Assembly: GCA_902362805.1 (NCBI GenBank) | Contig: CABIXY010000009.1 | Span: forward strand, 62,001 to 126,000 | DNA length: 64,000 nt | Source of the DNA: Eubacteriaceae bacterium | GTDB lineage: Bacteria > Bacillota > Clostridia > Peptostreptococcales > Anaerovoracaceae | Direction of reading: 5' to 3' | Shown here: positions 33,136-41,629 of the stretch, in pieces | Layout of the letters: each line of letters opens with the position of its first letter | Position numbering within the stretch: the stretch's first letter is position 1 | Program-made: the position numbers and the translations under genes | Notes under the pieces: generated by a model | The model's database searches: none | Seen by the model: only the letters and a program-made list of their open reading frames with translations | Told to the model about the DNA's origin: nothing

Positions 33136-33523
33136 TTTTTTTGATTTATTACTTGTTAATATAGCCAAATCAAAAATATATAGTTGAATAAATGAGATGA
33201 TTATCAAAAAAGCTGAGAATAAGGTGCTGTGGTTATGATGGATATGTTCGGAAATAGTTTAACTATCACATGCTGAGAGTGTCGCTTTGATGTCACGCAA
33301 GGACAAATAAAGTGCCGAAGAATGGCTATAATAAGGGGCTTCTGGTATTGGACAGCTGATTGCTGTATGCCTGAAATTCCTTTTCTTATATCGGCCAGAA
33401 CATATCTATCGGAAATTTGGGTTAGGGTTGAGTTGACGGGATTGACAGTGGTAAATCTTGATGAAAAACACATTGTGAGAATGGGCTAAACATTATATAA
33501 TAAAAATCAAGGAAGTGTTATCA
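33136..33523. other. Gene-poor interval between cyclases and R-M operon
   Basis: No intact gene. An AT-rich inverted repeat (TTTTTGATTT ... AAATCAAAAA, about 33137-33178) could terminate the cyclase operon. The rest holds short broken frames and a stretch similar to the left flank of the island. Confidence 0.4.
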
Positions 33524-33589
33524 ATGACTGTAGATGATAAAATGGTATTTATAATACTGGAAATGCAATGTCAGCAGTCTGATTTTGGT

Positions 33590-33616
33590 ATACTGCATAA
33601 TTGGATTATGCAGTAT
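33590..33616. promoter_or_regulatory. Operator palindrome before R-M operon
   Basis: Perfect inverted repeat ATACTGCATAAT-TGG-ATTATGCAGTAT with 12-base arms, 44 bases before the methylase start. Well placed to control expression of the R-M genes, through a regulator not visible here or through the methylase itself. Confidence 0.6.
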
Positions 33617-33659
33617 GACGAGGGTTACTAGTACAAAAAGAAGGATAAAGGATAATACA

Positions 33660-35573
33660 ATGGCTAAAAAAGAAGTAAAAACAGATTTATGGGTAGCTTC
33701 TCAACTGGATAAATGCAACATTCCATTTACAGCACAGGGAAGTGACACAAAGGAAATTGACGAAGCTCTTGCCTCCGCTTCAAAGCGCGGGACAGGAAAT
33801 GCTGGCTATCCTGAATATGTGGCAGTTGTAAATGATTTTGTTATTGTTATTGAAGATAAGGCTGATTTAGATAAGCATAATAAGCTAACAGATAAGTTAA
33901 TTATTGAGACAACAAGAAAAGCAATCACTGATTATGCTGTGAATGGTGCTTATTTCTATGCAAAGCATATTGCACAGAACAGTTCATTTAAAAAAGTGTT
34001 TGCAATCGGTGTTTCTGGTGATGCCAAACACCATAAGATTACCCCGTTATATGTGGACGATAGAGAAGGGTATATTGAGTTAGAAGATATTGAATCCTTT
34101 ACAATGTTCAATCGATTGAACATTCATGAATATTACCTTAGAAATGTTTTGAAAGAGAAAACAGATGTAGAGAAAACTACAGAGCAGATTTTAAAAGATG
34201 CATCAACTTTACATGAATATCTTCGTACATACGGCTCCTTGAAAGACCAGGATAAACCGTTGGTTGTTTCTGGAATCTTGTTAGCATTAGACGAAATTGA
34301 AAGTGGAAGTTTTTCTATTGAGTCGTTGACTGGTGATGACGTGGACACCGATGGGGATAAGATCTACAACGCAATTAAAAAGCGTTTAAAACGGTCAAAT
34401 GTTGGTCCAGATGCAAAACGTGATAAACTTATGAGTGAATTTTCAATCATTCGCACAAGTGCTAGATTAAATGAAGTGGATAGTCGATTAGGAAAATCAC
34501 CATTAAAATATTATGCAGAATTTTTAAAAAAGCATGTTTTCGATTGCATTAAATATAAATCCACATCAGAAGATTTTATTGGTCGCTTCTATGGAGAATT
34601 CATGAGATACTCCGGTGGTGACGGCCAGACATTGGGTATTGTTCTTACACCATCCCATATTTGTGATTTATTTTGTGATTTATTGGATATTCAACCAGAC
34701 GATATTGTGTTAGATCCTTGTTGCGGAACTGCAGGTTTTTTAGTTTCAGCTATGCACTGTATGGTATCGGCAACGGATAATGAAACAAAGCAGAAGAATA
34801 TCAAAAAGAAACAACTTCATGGTTATGAGTTGCAGAGTAATATGTTCGCGATTGCCTGCACAAATATGATTTTGCGTGAAGATGGGAATAGTAATATTCA
34901 ATGTCAGGATTTCTTGAAACAGAATCCAGCGCAAGTACAGTTAAAAGGAGCAACTATTGGTATGATGAATCCACCATATAGTCAGGGTACGAAAGATGAT
35001 CCTTCACAATATGAATTATCATTTGTGGAACATTTGCTAGATTCTTTAACAGATGGTGCTAAAGCTGCTGTGATTGTTCCCCAGTCATCTATGACTGGGA
35101 AAACAAAATCAGAGCAGGCATTTAAAGAAAGCATTATTAAGCATCATACATTAGAGGGAGTTATTACTTGTAACACGAACACATTTTATGGGGTTGGAAC
35201 GAATCCGGTTATTGCTTTATTTACAGCACATGAGCCACATCCATGTGATAAACTTTGTAAGTTTATTGATTTTAGGAAAGATGGCTATGAAGTGAAACAA
35301 CATATTGGTCTTGTTGAAGGTGATAATGCAAAAGACAAAAAACAGCATCTTTTGGACGTTTGGTTTGGCAAAGAGCCTGCTGATACAAAGTTTTGCGTGG
35401 AATCCACAGTTGAAGCAAGTGATGAATGGTTACATAGTTATTTTTATTTCAATGATGAAATTCCCACAGATGAAGACTTTGAAAAAGTAGTTGGCGATTA
35501 TTTAAGCTTTGAATTTTCCATGGTTATGCAGAATCGTGAATATTTATTTGATGGGAGTGATGAGAATGCTTAG
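33660..35573 (+). CDS. BcgI-like Type IIB restriction-modification subunit A
   Basis: A 637-residue fusion of nuclease and N6-adenine methylase. The N-terminal nuclease domain has a PD-(D/E)xK pattern: P51-E52 in GYPEYVAVV and E65-D-K67 in VIVIEDKAD. The methylase has motif I near residue 350 (LDPCCGTAGF) and motif IV near 436 (MNPPYSQG). Length and order match BcgI-type enzymes, in which one subunit both methylates and cuts and a separate B subunit recognises the bipartite site; cutting on both sides of the site is known for BcgI and is inferred here. ATG 33660 is preceded by AAAGGATA; upstream in-frame starts lie across the operator palindrome. It overlaps the specificity gene. Confidence 0.85.
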   Translation: MAKKEVKTDLWVASQLDKCNIPFTAQGSDTKEIDEALASASKRGTGNAGYPEYVAVVNDFVIVIEDKADLDKHNKLTDKLIIETTRKAITDYAVNGAYFYAKHIAQNSSFKKVFAIGVSGDAKHHKITPLYVDDREGYIELEDIESFTMFNRLNIHEYYLRNVLKEKTDVEKTTEQILKDASTLHEYLRTYGSLKDQDKPLVVSGILLALDEIESGSFSIESLTGDDVDTDGDKIYNAIKKRLKRSNVGPDAKRDKLMSEFSIIRTSARLNEVDSRLGKSPLKYYAEFLKKHVFDCIKYKSTSEDFIGRFYGEFMRYSGGDGQTLGIVLTPSHICDLFCDLLDIQPDDIVLDPCCGTAGFLVSAMHCMVSATDNETKQKNIKKKQLHGYELQSNMFAIACTNMILREDGNSNIQCQDFLKQNPAQVQLKGATIGMMNPPYSQGTKDDPSQYELSFVEHLLDSLTDGAKAAVIVPQSSMTGKTKSEQAFKESIIKHHTLEGVITCNTNTFYGVGTNPVIALFTAHEPHPCDKLCKFIDFRKDGYEVKQHIGLVEGDNAKDKKQHLLDVWFGKEPADTKFCVESTVEASDEWLHSYFYFNDEIPTDEDFEKVVGDYLSFEFSMVMQNREYLFDGSDENA

Positions 35574-36668
35574 TCTAAAGGATAGAGAGTGGAAACCATT
35601 TTCTGTGATTGATATTTTTGATGAAGTGGAACGTGGTAAAAGGTTAAAGAAGAATGATCACGTCGAGGGCAAGCGTCCATATGTTTCATCATCAGCAAAA
35701 AATAATGGTGTCGATCAATTTATTGGAAATACAGAAAAGGTAAGAACTTTTAAAAATTGTTTGAGTTTGGCTAACTCAGGAAGTGTGGGTGCGTGTTTTT
35801 ATGAACCGTTTGAATTCGTTGCATCAGACCATATTACGCATTTACAAAGAGCAGGTACATCACAATATATTTATTTGTTTATGGCTACTACTATCAGTAG
35901 ATTATCGGAAAAGTATGATTTTAACAGAGAAATAAATGACTATCGAATTAGTAGAGAAAAAATAATGCTGCCTGTTACAGATTTGGGAGAACCAGATTAT
36001 CAATTTATGGAAGAATACATGAAAGCTTTAATACTGAAAAAAAGGAAACAATATCAATGCTATGTAGAAGATAAAATCGCTAGAATTTGCGGGGGGGGGC
36101 CAATGAACTACTGGATGATGTGGGTGGAATTGAAAATCTTGATTGGAAACCTATTTCTCTCATATCATTATTTACAAGATTGGAGCCAGGAAAAGGCAAA
36201 GGTCTTAATCACTTATCACAATCAAGTAAGGGAATACCGTATATCGGTGCAACAAATCGAAATAATGGTACTCTTTGTAATGTGAAAGATAACTTAAAAT
36301 CACATAAAATGATTCAAGAAGGAAATTGTCTAGGATTTATTAAAAATGGAGATGGTTCTGCGGGATATGCAATTTATAAACAAGAGTCATTTATTTCGAC
36401 AAGTGATGTCATTTACGGATATGCAGATTGGTTGAATTTATATACAGGATTGTTTTTTGTGGCTTCTCAAGATTTAATTGAAGAAAAATATAATCACGGC
36501 TATAAAAGAAATCAGCAACATTTAAAAGGCGATAAAGTCATGTTACCTGTTACAGATTCAGGTGAGCCAGACTATAAATTCATGGAGTTTTTTGGAAAGA
36601 AGTTGATGCTTCAAAAGTACGGACAATATCTCACATTTCTTCAAAAATCTTGTCAAATAACTAAATAA
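35560..36668 (+). pseudogene. Specificity subunit (BcgIB/HsdS-like), out of frame at a G9 tract
   Basis: Two half-genes together encode a two-domain target-recognition subunit. The first frame (35560 to stop 36285) covers target-recognition domain 1 and its conserved helix (LPVTDLGEPDYQFMEEYM). It then hits a run of nine G at 36091-36099 and continues only as nonsense. The second frame (from 36087, stop 36668) carries domain 2 and the matching helix (LPVTDSGEPDYKFMEFF). Ten or seven G would fuse them into a protein of about 369 residues, near the size of BcgIB. A long G tract at the domain junction is the classic setting for slipped-strand phase variation, so this is probably an OFF or half-site state, not a dead gene. 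A base-count error in the tract is the alternative. Confidence 0.82.
36091..36099 (+). repeat. Poly-G tract (G9), likely contingency locus
   Basis: Nine consecutive G between the two target-recognition domains of the specificity gene, in otherwise AT-rich sequence. Frame arithmetic: G9 stops the protein after domain 1; G10 or G7 restores one continuous frame. Confidence 0.85.
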
Positions 36669-36986
36669 ACTTATCCCGCAAGAAATGAGCATGATCTCAA
36701 AAACCGAACGAACCGGAGACGAAATTTTTTTAAGCAGAATTGGCGTCGAACAGAAAAAGGTAACCTAACACTGCGTTATAAGGGTGACAATATTACAATT
36801 GTTCGGAGCAGATATGATAACTGGGGTGTGGTATTCCAAGGCGAATGGCGCAGGGATTACCACAGCAGAAAGATGAACAATATTGATGAAGCAAAACTTG
36901 TCGCATTTGATCTTTTCGATGAATTGCATGAAGTGGAATCACAAGTGCAACCATATTGGGATGATCAGAGATGGCTCTATTATTAA
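36669..36986 (+). pseudogene. Fragment of an unknown gene
   Basis: In the same frame after the specificity stop there is an open stretch of 105 codons, ending at 36986. It lacks a start codon in its first half and has no ribosome site. The part from about 36741 reads like a real soluble protein (ITIVRSRYDNWGVVFQGEW, later EAKLVAFDLFDELHEVES). It looks like the 3' end of a decayed gene. Function unknown. Confidence 0.45.
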
Positions 36987-36999
36987 AGGAGATATTTCG

Positions 37000-37404
37000 A
37001 TGAAACATTTAGAAGTGTGTGGTGCAATATTACTAAAAGATCATAAGATTCTATGTGCACAGAGAAATGCAGGTAAGTATGATTATGTATCTTATAAATG
37101 GGAGTTTCCTGGCGGAAAACTAGAACCTGGCGAAAATGCTAAACAGGCACTGCATCGGGAATTAATTGAGGAAATGGACGTGAATATTTCTGAGAATGAT
37201 ATGGAATTATTCTATGTTGTCGAGCATCAGTATCCTGACTTTGAGATGAGAATGCATTGTTTTATTTGTAAAATGTCAGATGAAGTTATCAATTTGAAAG
37301 AACATGTGGATATGAAATGGTCGACCGTCGAGAATATCCAGGACCTAGACTGGGCTCCCGCAGATTTACCAGTTGTTAATGCACTTGTTAAAAAAGGATT
37401 TTAA
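37000..37404 (+). CDS. Nudix hydrolase (MutT-like)
   Basis: A 134-residue nucleoside-triphosphate pyrophosphohydrolase. The Nudix box G-x5-E-x7-R-E-U-x-E-E-x-G-U is at residues 39-61 (GKLEPGE ... RELIEEMDV; the usual G near the end is D). The N-terminal KHLEVCGAILLKDHKILCAQ is the typical first strand of MutT-like enzymes. It hydrolyses a nucleotide such as an oxidised or otherwise modified dNTP. ATG 37000 follows AAAGGAG. It ends two bases before the PLD-helicase gene; Nudix genes are often found beside DUF3427 helicases, so they probably form one functional pair. Confidence 0.9.
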   Translation: MKHLEVCGAILLKDHKILCAQRNAGKYDYVSYKWEFPGGKLEPGENAKQALHRELIEEMDVNISENDMELFYVVEHQYPDFEMRMHCFICKMSDEVINLKEHVDMKWSTVENIQDLDWAPADLPVVNALVKKGF

Positions 37405-37405
37405 T

Positions 37406-40309
37406 ATGAATGAAATGCAGCAATTGATAGACGGCTTACATAACGGATTTGTTGATGAATCAACAAAGACAATGGACAAATTCACTCCACGTTTAATTGT
37501 AAACGATTACAAGCAGGGAGTAAAAGTATTATCTACAATAGAATCAGAGCTCTCAGAATGCACAGAGTTTTATTTTTCTGTTGCATTTATTACCAATAGT
37601 GGAGTACAGTCGATTATCAATTTATTAGACCTGTTAGAAAAAAGAGGGATTAAGGGCAAAATTATCACTTCCCAATATCAGAATTTTACTCAACCTGTTG
37701 CATTGCGTAGACTCTTGAAATACAAAAACATAGAATTACGAATCGTGACAGAAGGTAATTTCCACGCAAAGGGGTACATTTTTAGGAAAAAGGATAATAC
37801 TTATTCATTTTTAATTGGAAGTAGTAATCTCACGCAAAATGCTCTGAGCGAAAATAAGGAATGGAATGTTAAGTTATCGTCTTATCCAGACGGATCCATT
37901 ATGAAGAGCGTCCTTTTAGAGTTTAAAAATACTTTTGAACAGGCAGTGGTTGTTACAGAAACTTGGATCAAGCAATATGAAAGAGAATATTTTTACTATA
38001 GTAAGATTCGCGAGGACGTTAACCAAAGAGTCAAAGCAGGTAGTATTGTTCGTGTAAATCAAATCATACCGAATAAGATGCAGGTGGAAGCACTGGCTCA
38101 GATCGAAAAACTTAGACAGGCTGGAAAGAATAAAGCACTGTTAATTTCTGCTACTGGAACGGGGAAAACTTACTTAAGCGCCTTTGATGTAAAGGCATTT
38201 ACTCCGAAAAAGTTTTTATTTGTCGTGCACAGAGAGAATATTGCAAAAGCAGCCATGAGAAGTTTTGAAAATGTGCTTGGATATAATCTCGATGCAGGAT
38301 TACTCACGGGTAATAGCAAAGACATTGAGTGCGATTATCTTTTTGCCACCATCCAAACGATCTCAAAGGACCAATTTCTATACAATTTTCAACCCGGCCA
38401 TTTCGATTATATTTTAATTGATGAAGTTCACAAAGCTGGAGCTGCAACATATAGAAAGGTAATCGATTATTATAGACCAAAGTTTTTATTAGGGATGACA
38501 GCTACACCGGAAAGAAGTGATGATTTTGACATATTTAAGACCTTTGACTATAATATCGCTTATGAAATACGGTTAGAGAAGGCTCTTGAAGAGAAGATGT
38601 TGGCGCCGTTTCACTATTTTGGCATACAAGATTTGACTGTTGACGGTGAAATTGTCAGTGATGTAACTGACTTCAACAAACTGGTTTGTAAAGATAGAGT
38701 GGATAAGATTGTAAAGACTGCTGAGCATTATGGCCACGATGGGGATAGAGTAAAAGGTCTGATTTTTTGTAGCCGAAAGGAAGAAGCGAAACAACTTTCT
38801 AATGAATTAAACAGAAGGAATTATCGCACAGTTGCACTATGTGGTGAGGACAAGGAAGAGATTAGAGAGGCTGCAATAGAAAGATTAGAGTCTGATAATG
38901 CAGTAGGAGGTTTAGATTATATTCTAACTGTCGATATTTTTAATGAAGGAATTGATATTCCAAGCGTGAATCAAATCATCATGCTAAGACCTACTCAATC
39001 CGCAATTATCTTTGTTCAGCAGCTGGGGAGAGGACTCAGAAAGGCAGAAGGCAAAGAGTTTCTTACTGTGATTGATTTTATTGGAAATTATAATAATAAC
39101 TATCTAGTTCCAATTGCACTCTACGGGGACCGGACTTATAATAAAGATAATATTAGAAAGCTATTGAATAACGGAAGTAGTATGATACCAGGATGTTCAA
39201 CTGTTAATTTTGATGAAATCACCAAAAAACGAATCTATGCTTCTATCGATAGTGCTAATTTCAATTCTATACGTTTGATAAAGGAATGTTATTACAACTT
39301 GAAAAATAAACTGGGACGAATCCCTAGCCTAACAGATTTTGACGAATATGGAACGCTAGATGTGCTGCGCATCTTTGATAAGACGGGGTCGTACCATAAC
39401 TTTCTAAGGAGATATGAGAAAGACTATTGTATATCATTGGAGGCAAATGAAGAACAGGTGATAGAATTTGTGTCTAAAAAGTTTGCTTCAGGAAAGCGAG
39501 TACACGAGTTAGAGTTACTAAAGACAATTATTGATGAAAACGAAAAGATAATTGCAGCATTTCAAAGTAGGATGTTAGAAGCACATGGCATCAAATTAAA
39601 TGAAAACGTGATTACCAATTTAGTTAATCTGATGACAAATCAATTTCCTACTGGATCTTCAAAAAATACGTACAGTAAATGTGTTTTTATTGAGGAGGAT
39701 GGCGACGATTATCGAATTTCAAAGTCTTTTATGAAAGCGCTACAGAAAGAAGTCTTCTCTGCGATGATGTTGGAGATCATTGATTTTGGGCTTTATCGTA
39801 ATAAATTAGAATATAGTAATCGATATCAAAATACGAGCTTTTGTCTATATAAAAAATATACTTATGAGGATGTTTGTAGACTGTTGAATTGGGAAAAGGG
39901 TGAGGTGGCTCAAAATATAGGTGGTTATAAATTCGATGAAAAAACGAAAACTTTCCCTGTGTTTATTAACTACCATAAGGACGAAAACATTAGTGCCTCT
40001 ATTGCATATGAAGATGAGTTTATTAGTCCTTCAAAATTATTGGCGTATTCTAAAGCGAATAGGAAAGTGTCATCTAGGGATATTACGACAATCTATAACG
40101 CCAAACAATCGGGCATTACCATTGAACTTTTTGTTAGAAGAAATAAAGATGATGCAATTTCAAAGGAGTTTTACTATCTTGGCAGAATGAATGCAATTGG
40201 AGAGCCTGAAGAGATGGTGATGAAAAAGACAGATCAGCCTGTAGTAAAAATAACTTATGCACTCGAAACCCCTGTGAGGGAAGACATATTTAATTATATT
40301 ATTATGTGA
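37406..40309 (+). CDS. PLD-nuclease/SF2-helicase/DUF3427 protein
   Basis: A 967-residue multidomain protein. An N-terminal phospholipase-D-like nuclease has the H-x-K motif FHAKGYIFRKKD (H120, K122) and GSSNLT. The central superfamily-2 helicase has Walker A SATGTGKT (about 248), DEVHKA (about 338), TATPER and the arginine finger motif QQLGRGLRKAEGK (about 540). The C-terminal third matches the DUF3427 layout, including GRIPSLTDF and the WEKGEVAQNIGGYK region. These proteins resemble Type I restriction translocases with a PLD nuclease instead of PD-(D/E)xK and occur in defence islands. It may act with the Nudix enzyme upstream, independently of the BcgI-like genes. Confidence 0.87.
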   Translation: MNEMQQLIDGLHNGFVDESTKTMDKFTPRLIVNDYKQGVKVLSTIESELSECTEFYFSVAFITNSGVQSIINLLDLLEKRGIKGKIITSQYQNFTQPVALRRLLKYKNIELRIVTEGNFHAKGYIFRKKDNTYSFLIGSSNLTQNALSENKEWNVKLSSYPDGSIMKSVLLEFKNTFEQAVVVTETWIKQYEREYFYYSKIREDVNQRVKAGSIVRVNQIIPNKMQVEALAQIEKLRQAGKNKALLISATGTGKTYLSAFDVKAFTPKKFLFVVHRENIAKAAMRSFENVLGYNLDAGLLTGNSKDIECDYLFATIQTISKDQFLYNFQPGHFDYILIDEVHKAGAATYRKVIDYYRPKFLLGMTATPERSDDFDIFKTFDYNIAYEIRLEKALEEKMLAPFHYFGIQDLTVDGEIVSDVTDFNKLVCKDRVDKIVKTAEHYGHDGDRVKGLIFCSRKEEAKQLSNELNRRNYRTVALCGEDKEEIREAAIERLESDNAVGGLDYILTVDIFNEGIDIPSVNQIIMLRPTQSAIIFVQQLGRGLRKAEGKEFLTVIDFIGNYNNNYLVPIALYGDRTYNKDNIRKLLNNGSSMIPGCSTVNFDEITKKRIYASIDSANFNSIRLIKECYYNLKNKLGRIPSLTDFDEYGTLDVLRIFDKTGSYHNFLRRYEKDYCISLEANEEQVIEFVSKKFASGKRVHELELLKTIIDENEKIIAAFQSRMLEAHGIKLNENVITNLVNLMTNQFPTGSSKNTYSKCVFIEEDGDDYRISKSFMKALQKEVFSAMMLEIIDFGLYRNKLEYSNRYQNTSFCLYKKYTYEDVCRLLNWEKGEVAQNIGGYKFDEKTKTFPVFINYHKDENISASIAYEDEFISPSKLLAYSKANRKVSSRDITTIYNAKQSGITIELFVRRNKDDAISKEFYYLGRMNAIGEPEEMVMKKTDQPVVKITYALETPVREDIFNYIIM

Positions 40310-40327
40310 CTTTAGTGAGGAAAATTC

Positions 40328-41551
40328 ATGACAAATTATACCCTAATGCACAAAAACATATCGGTATTATCCTTCGCAATGGACGAATCAACTGGCACGA
40401 TTACCCATATTGAAAGCGTATTTAATGAGAAGCACGTACCAGTAGGGATTCCTGTCAAGAACGGTAATGTGAACAGAGCCACCCTCAATCAATGGTGGAC
40501 GGGCAGAGCCATACCCGCAAGCCGTATGGACATAGACAGGACGCTGCGGGATTTGCAGATGCCAGGGACTAGTCTTTTACTGGAGAAATGTATGGGGCTC
40601 AGTCTTTCCGATCAGTATTGGATTCGTTTGGCAAATTCTGAAGTAAAATGGGAGCAGGTGAATTTCTTCCAAAATTCCTTCTCTGAAGATATGGGGAATT
40701 TGCTGTTTGGCAGTAAAGAACCTGATGAGGATTTTGATCTGATGTCCCCCGATAACACTTCTGACGGCTGGCTAAAGAAAAAGTGGAAAATTGTGGGCGG
40801 AAAACGCTGCCTGATCAAAGGTGGAAGCGGCGCAACGCAGCAGGAGCCGTATAACGAAGTCTTTGCCAGCAGACTGATGGAACGTCTCGGCACAGAGCAT
40901 GTGCCCTATTCTTTACTTGTAGAAGAGGGATATCCATACAGCATTTGCGAGGATTTTGTGACACCGGAGACAGAACTTATCAGTGCATGGCATATCATGC
41001 AGACGCAAAAAAAGCCGAATCATCTGTCGTGGTACCAACACTTTTTAAACTGCTGTGCAGCGCTGGAAATCCCGAACATACAAGCTGCGATGGATCGTAT
41101 GATTGTGCTTGATTATTTGATTGCCAATGAAGATCGACATCAAAATAATTTTGGTGCCGTTCGCAATGCGGAAACCCTTCAATATTTGAGAGTTGCGCCG
41201 ATTTACGACAGTGGAACATCGCTTTGGTTTAATAAGCCAAAAACAATGATCAACAATCAAACCAAGATTTCTTGCAAACCGTTTAAGAGCAACCACGAAG
41301 AGCAGCTTAAACTGGTTAAAAGCTTTGATTGGTTAGATTTTACTGCGCTTCAGGATATCGAAGAAGAATTTAGAGAGATCGTCAATGGATCTTTGTTTAT
41401 AGATGAGGAACGGTGCAGTACGATCTGTGCAGCAATCAAAGAAAGAGTAAAAAAGCTCAAGGACTTTGTGGATACTCGATCAAAGTCTGGCCTTCAGGAT
41501 GACGTACGTTTTGACGTAACAGAAGATCGTGCATATAATGGATCCAAATAA
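40328..41551 (+). CDS. HipA-like serine/threonine kinase
   Basis: A 407-residue protein with an N-terminal domain of about 130 residues and a HipA-type kinase fold. The glycine-rich loop is IKGGSGATQQEP (near 158), the catalytic loop LDYLIANEDRHQNNFG (about 259-275; D followed by N for metal binding) and the DFG equivalent IYDSGTSLW. The family phosphorylates tRNA synthetases or other targets and can arrest growth. No HipB-type HTH antitoxin is encoded nearby, so it may be solitary or have its partner elsewhere. Its base composition is more GC-rich than the genes before it, so it may lie at or beyond the island's right edge. Ribosome site GAGGAAAA. Confidence 0.85.
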   Translation: MTNYTLMHKNISVLSFAMDESTGTITHIESVFNEKHVPVGIPVKNGNVNRATLNQWWTGRAIPASRMDIDRTLRDLQMPGTSLLLEKCMGLSLSDQYWIRLANSEVKWEQVNFFQNSFSEDMGNLLFGSKEPDEDFDLMSPDNTSDGWLKKKWKIVGGKRCLIKGGSGATQQEPYNEVFASRLMERLGTEHVPYSLLVEEGYPYSICEDFVTPETELISAWHIMQTQKKPNHLSWYQHFLNCCAALEIPNIQAAMDRMIVLDYLIANEDRHQNNFGAVRNAETLQYLRVAPIYDSGTSLWFNKPKTMINNQTKISCKPFKSNHEEQLKLVKSFDWLDFTALQDIEEEFREIVNGSLFIDEERCSTICAAIKERVKKLKDFVDTRSKSGLQDDVRFDVTEDRAYNGSK

Positions 41552-41629
41552 AATCCGCTTATTTCCCCTCCTTCCCGGGTATATTATCCTCATACGGACG
41601 ATTTATCCAGTGAAAGGGGGATTTTTATT

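Noticed and set aside
33265..33290. CTGAGA word suggesting a TPP riboswitch
   Set aside because: The other conserved TPP elements are absent and no thiamine gene follows.
33524..33631. 35-codon frame with a fair ribosome site before the R-M operon
   Set aside because: AAGGAAG precedes the ATG, but the frame runs straight through the perfect operator palindrome at 33590-33616, and the peptide has no recognisable features. Too short to claim.
36087..36668. Independent second specificity gene starting at TTG 36087
   Set aside because: There is no ribosome site before it, it starts inside the G tract and it supplies exactly the missing second half of the first protein. One split gene is the simpler reading.
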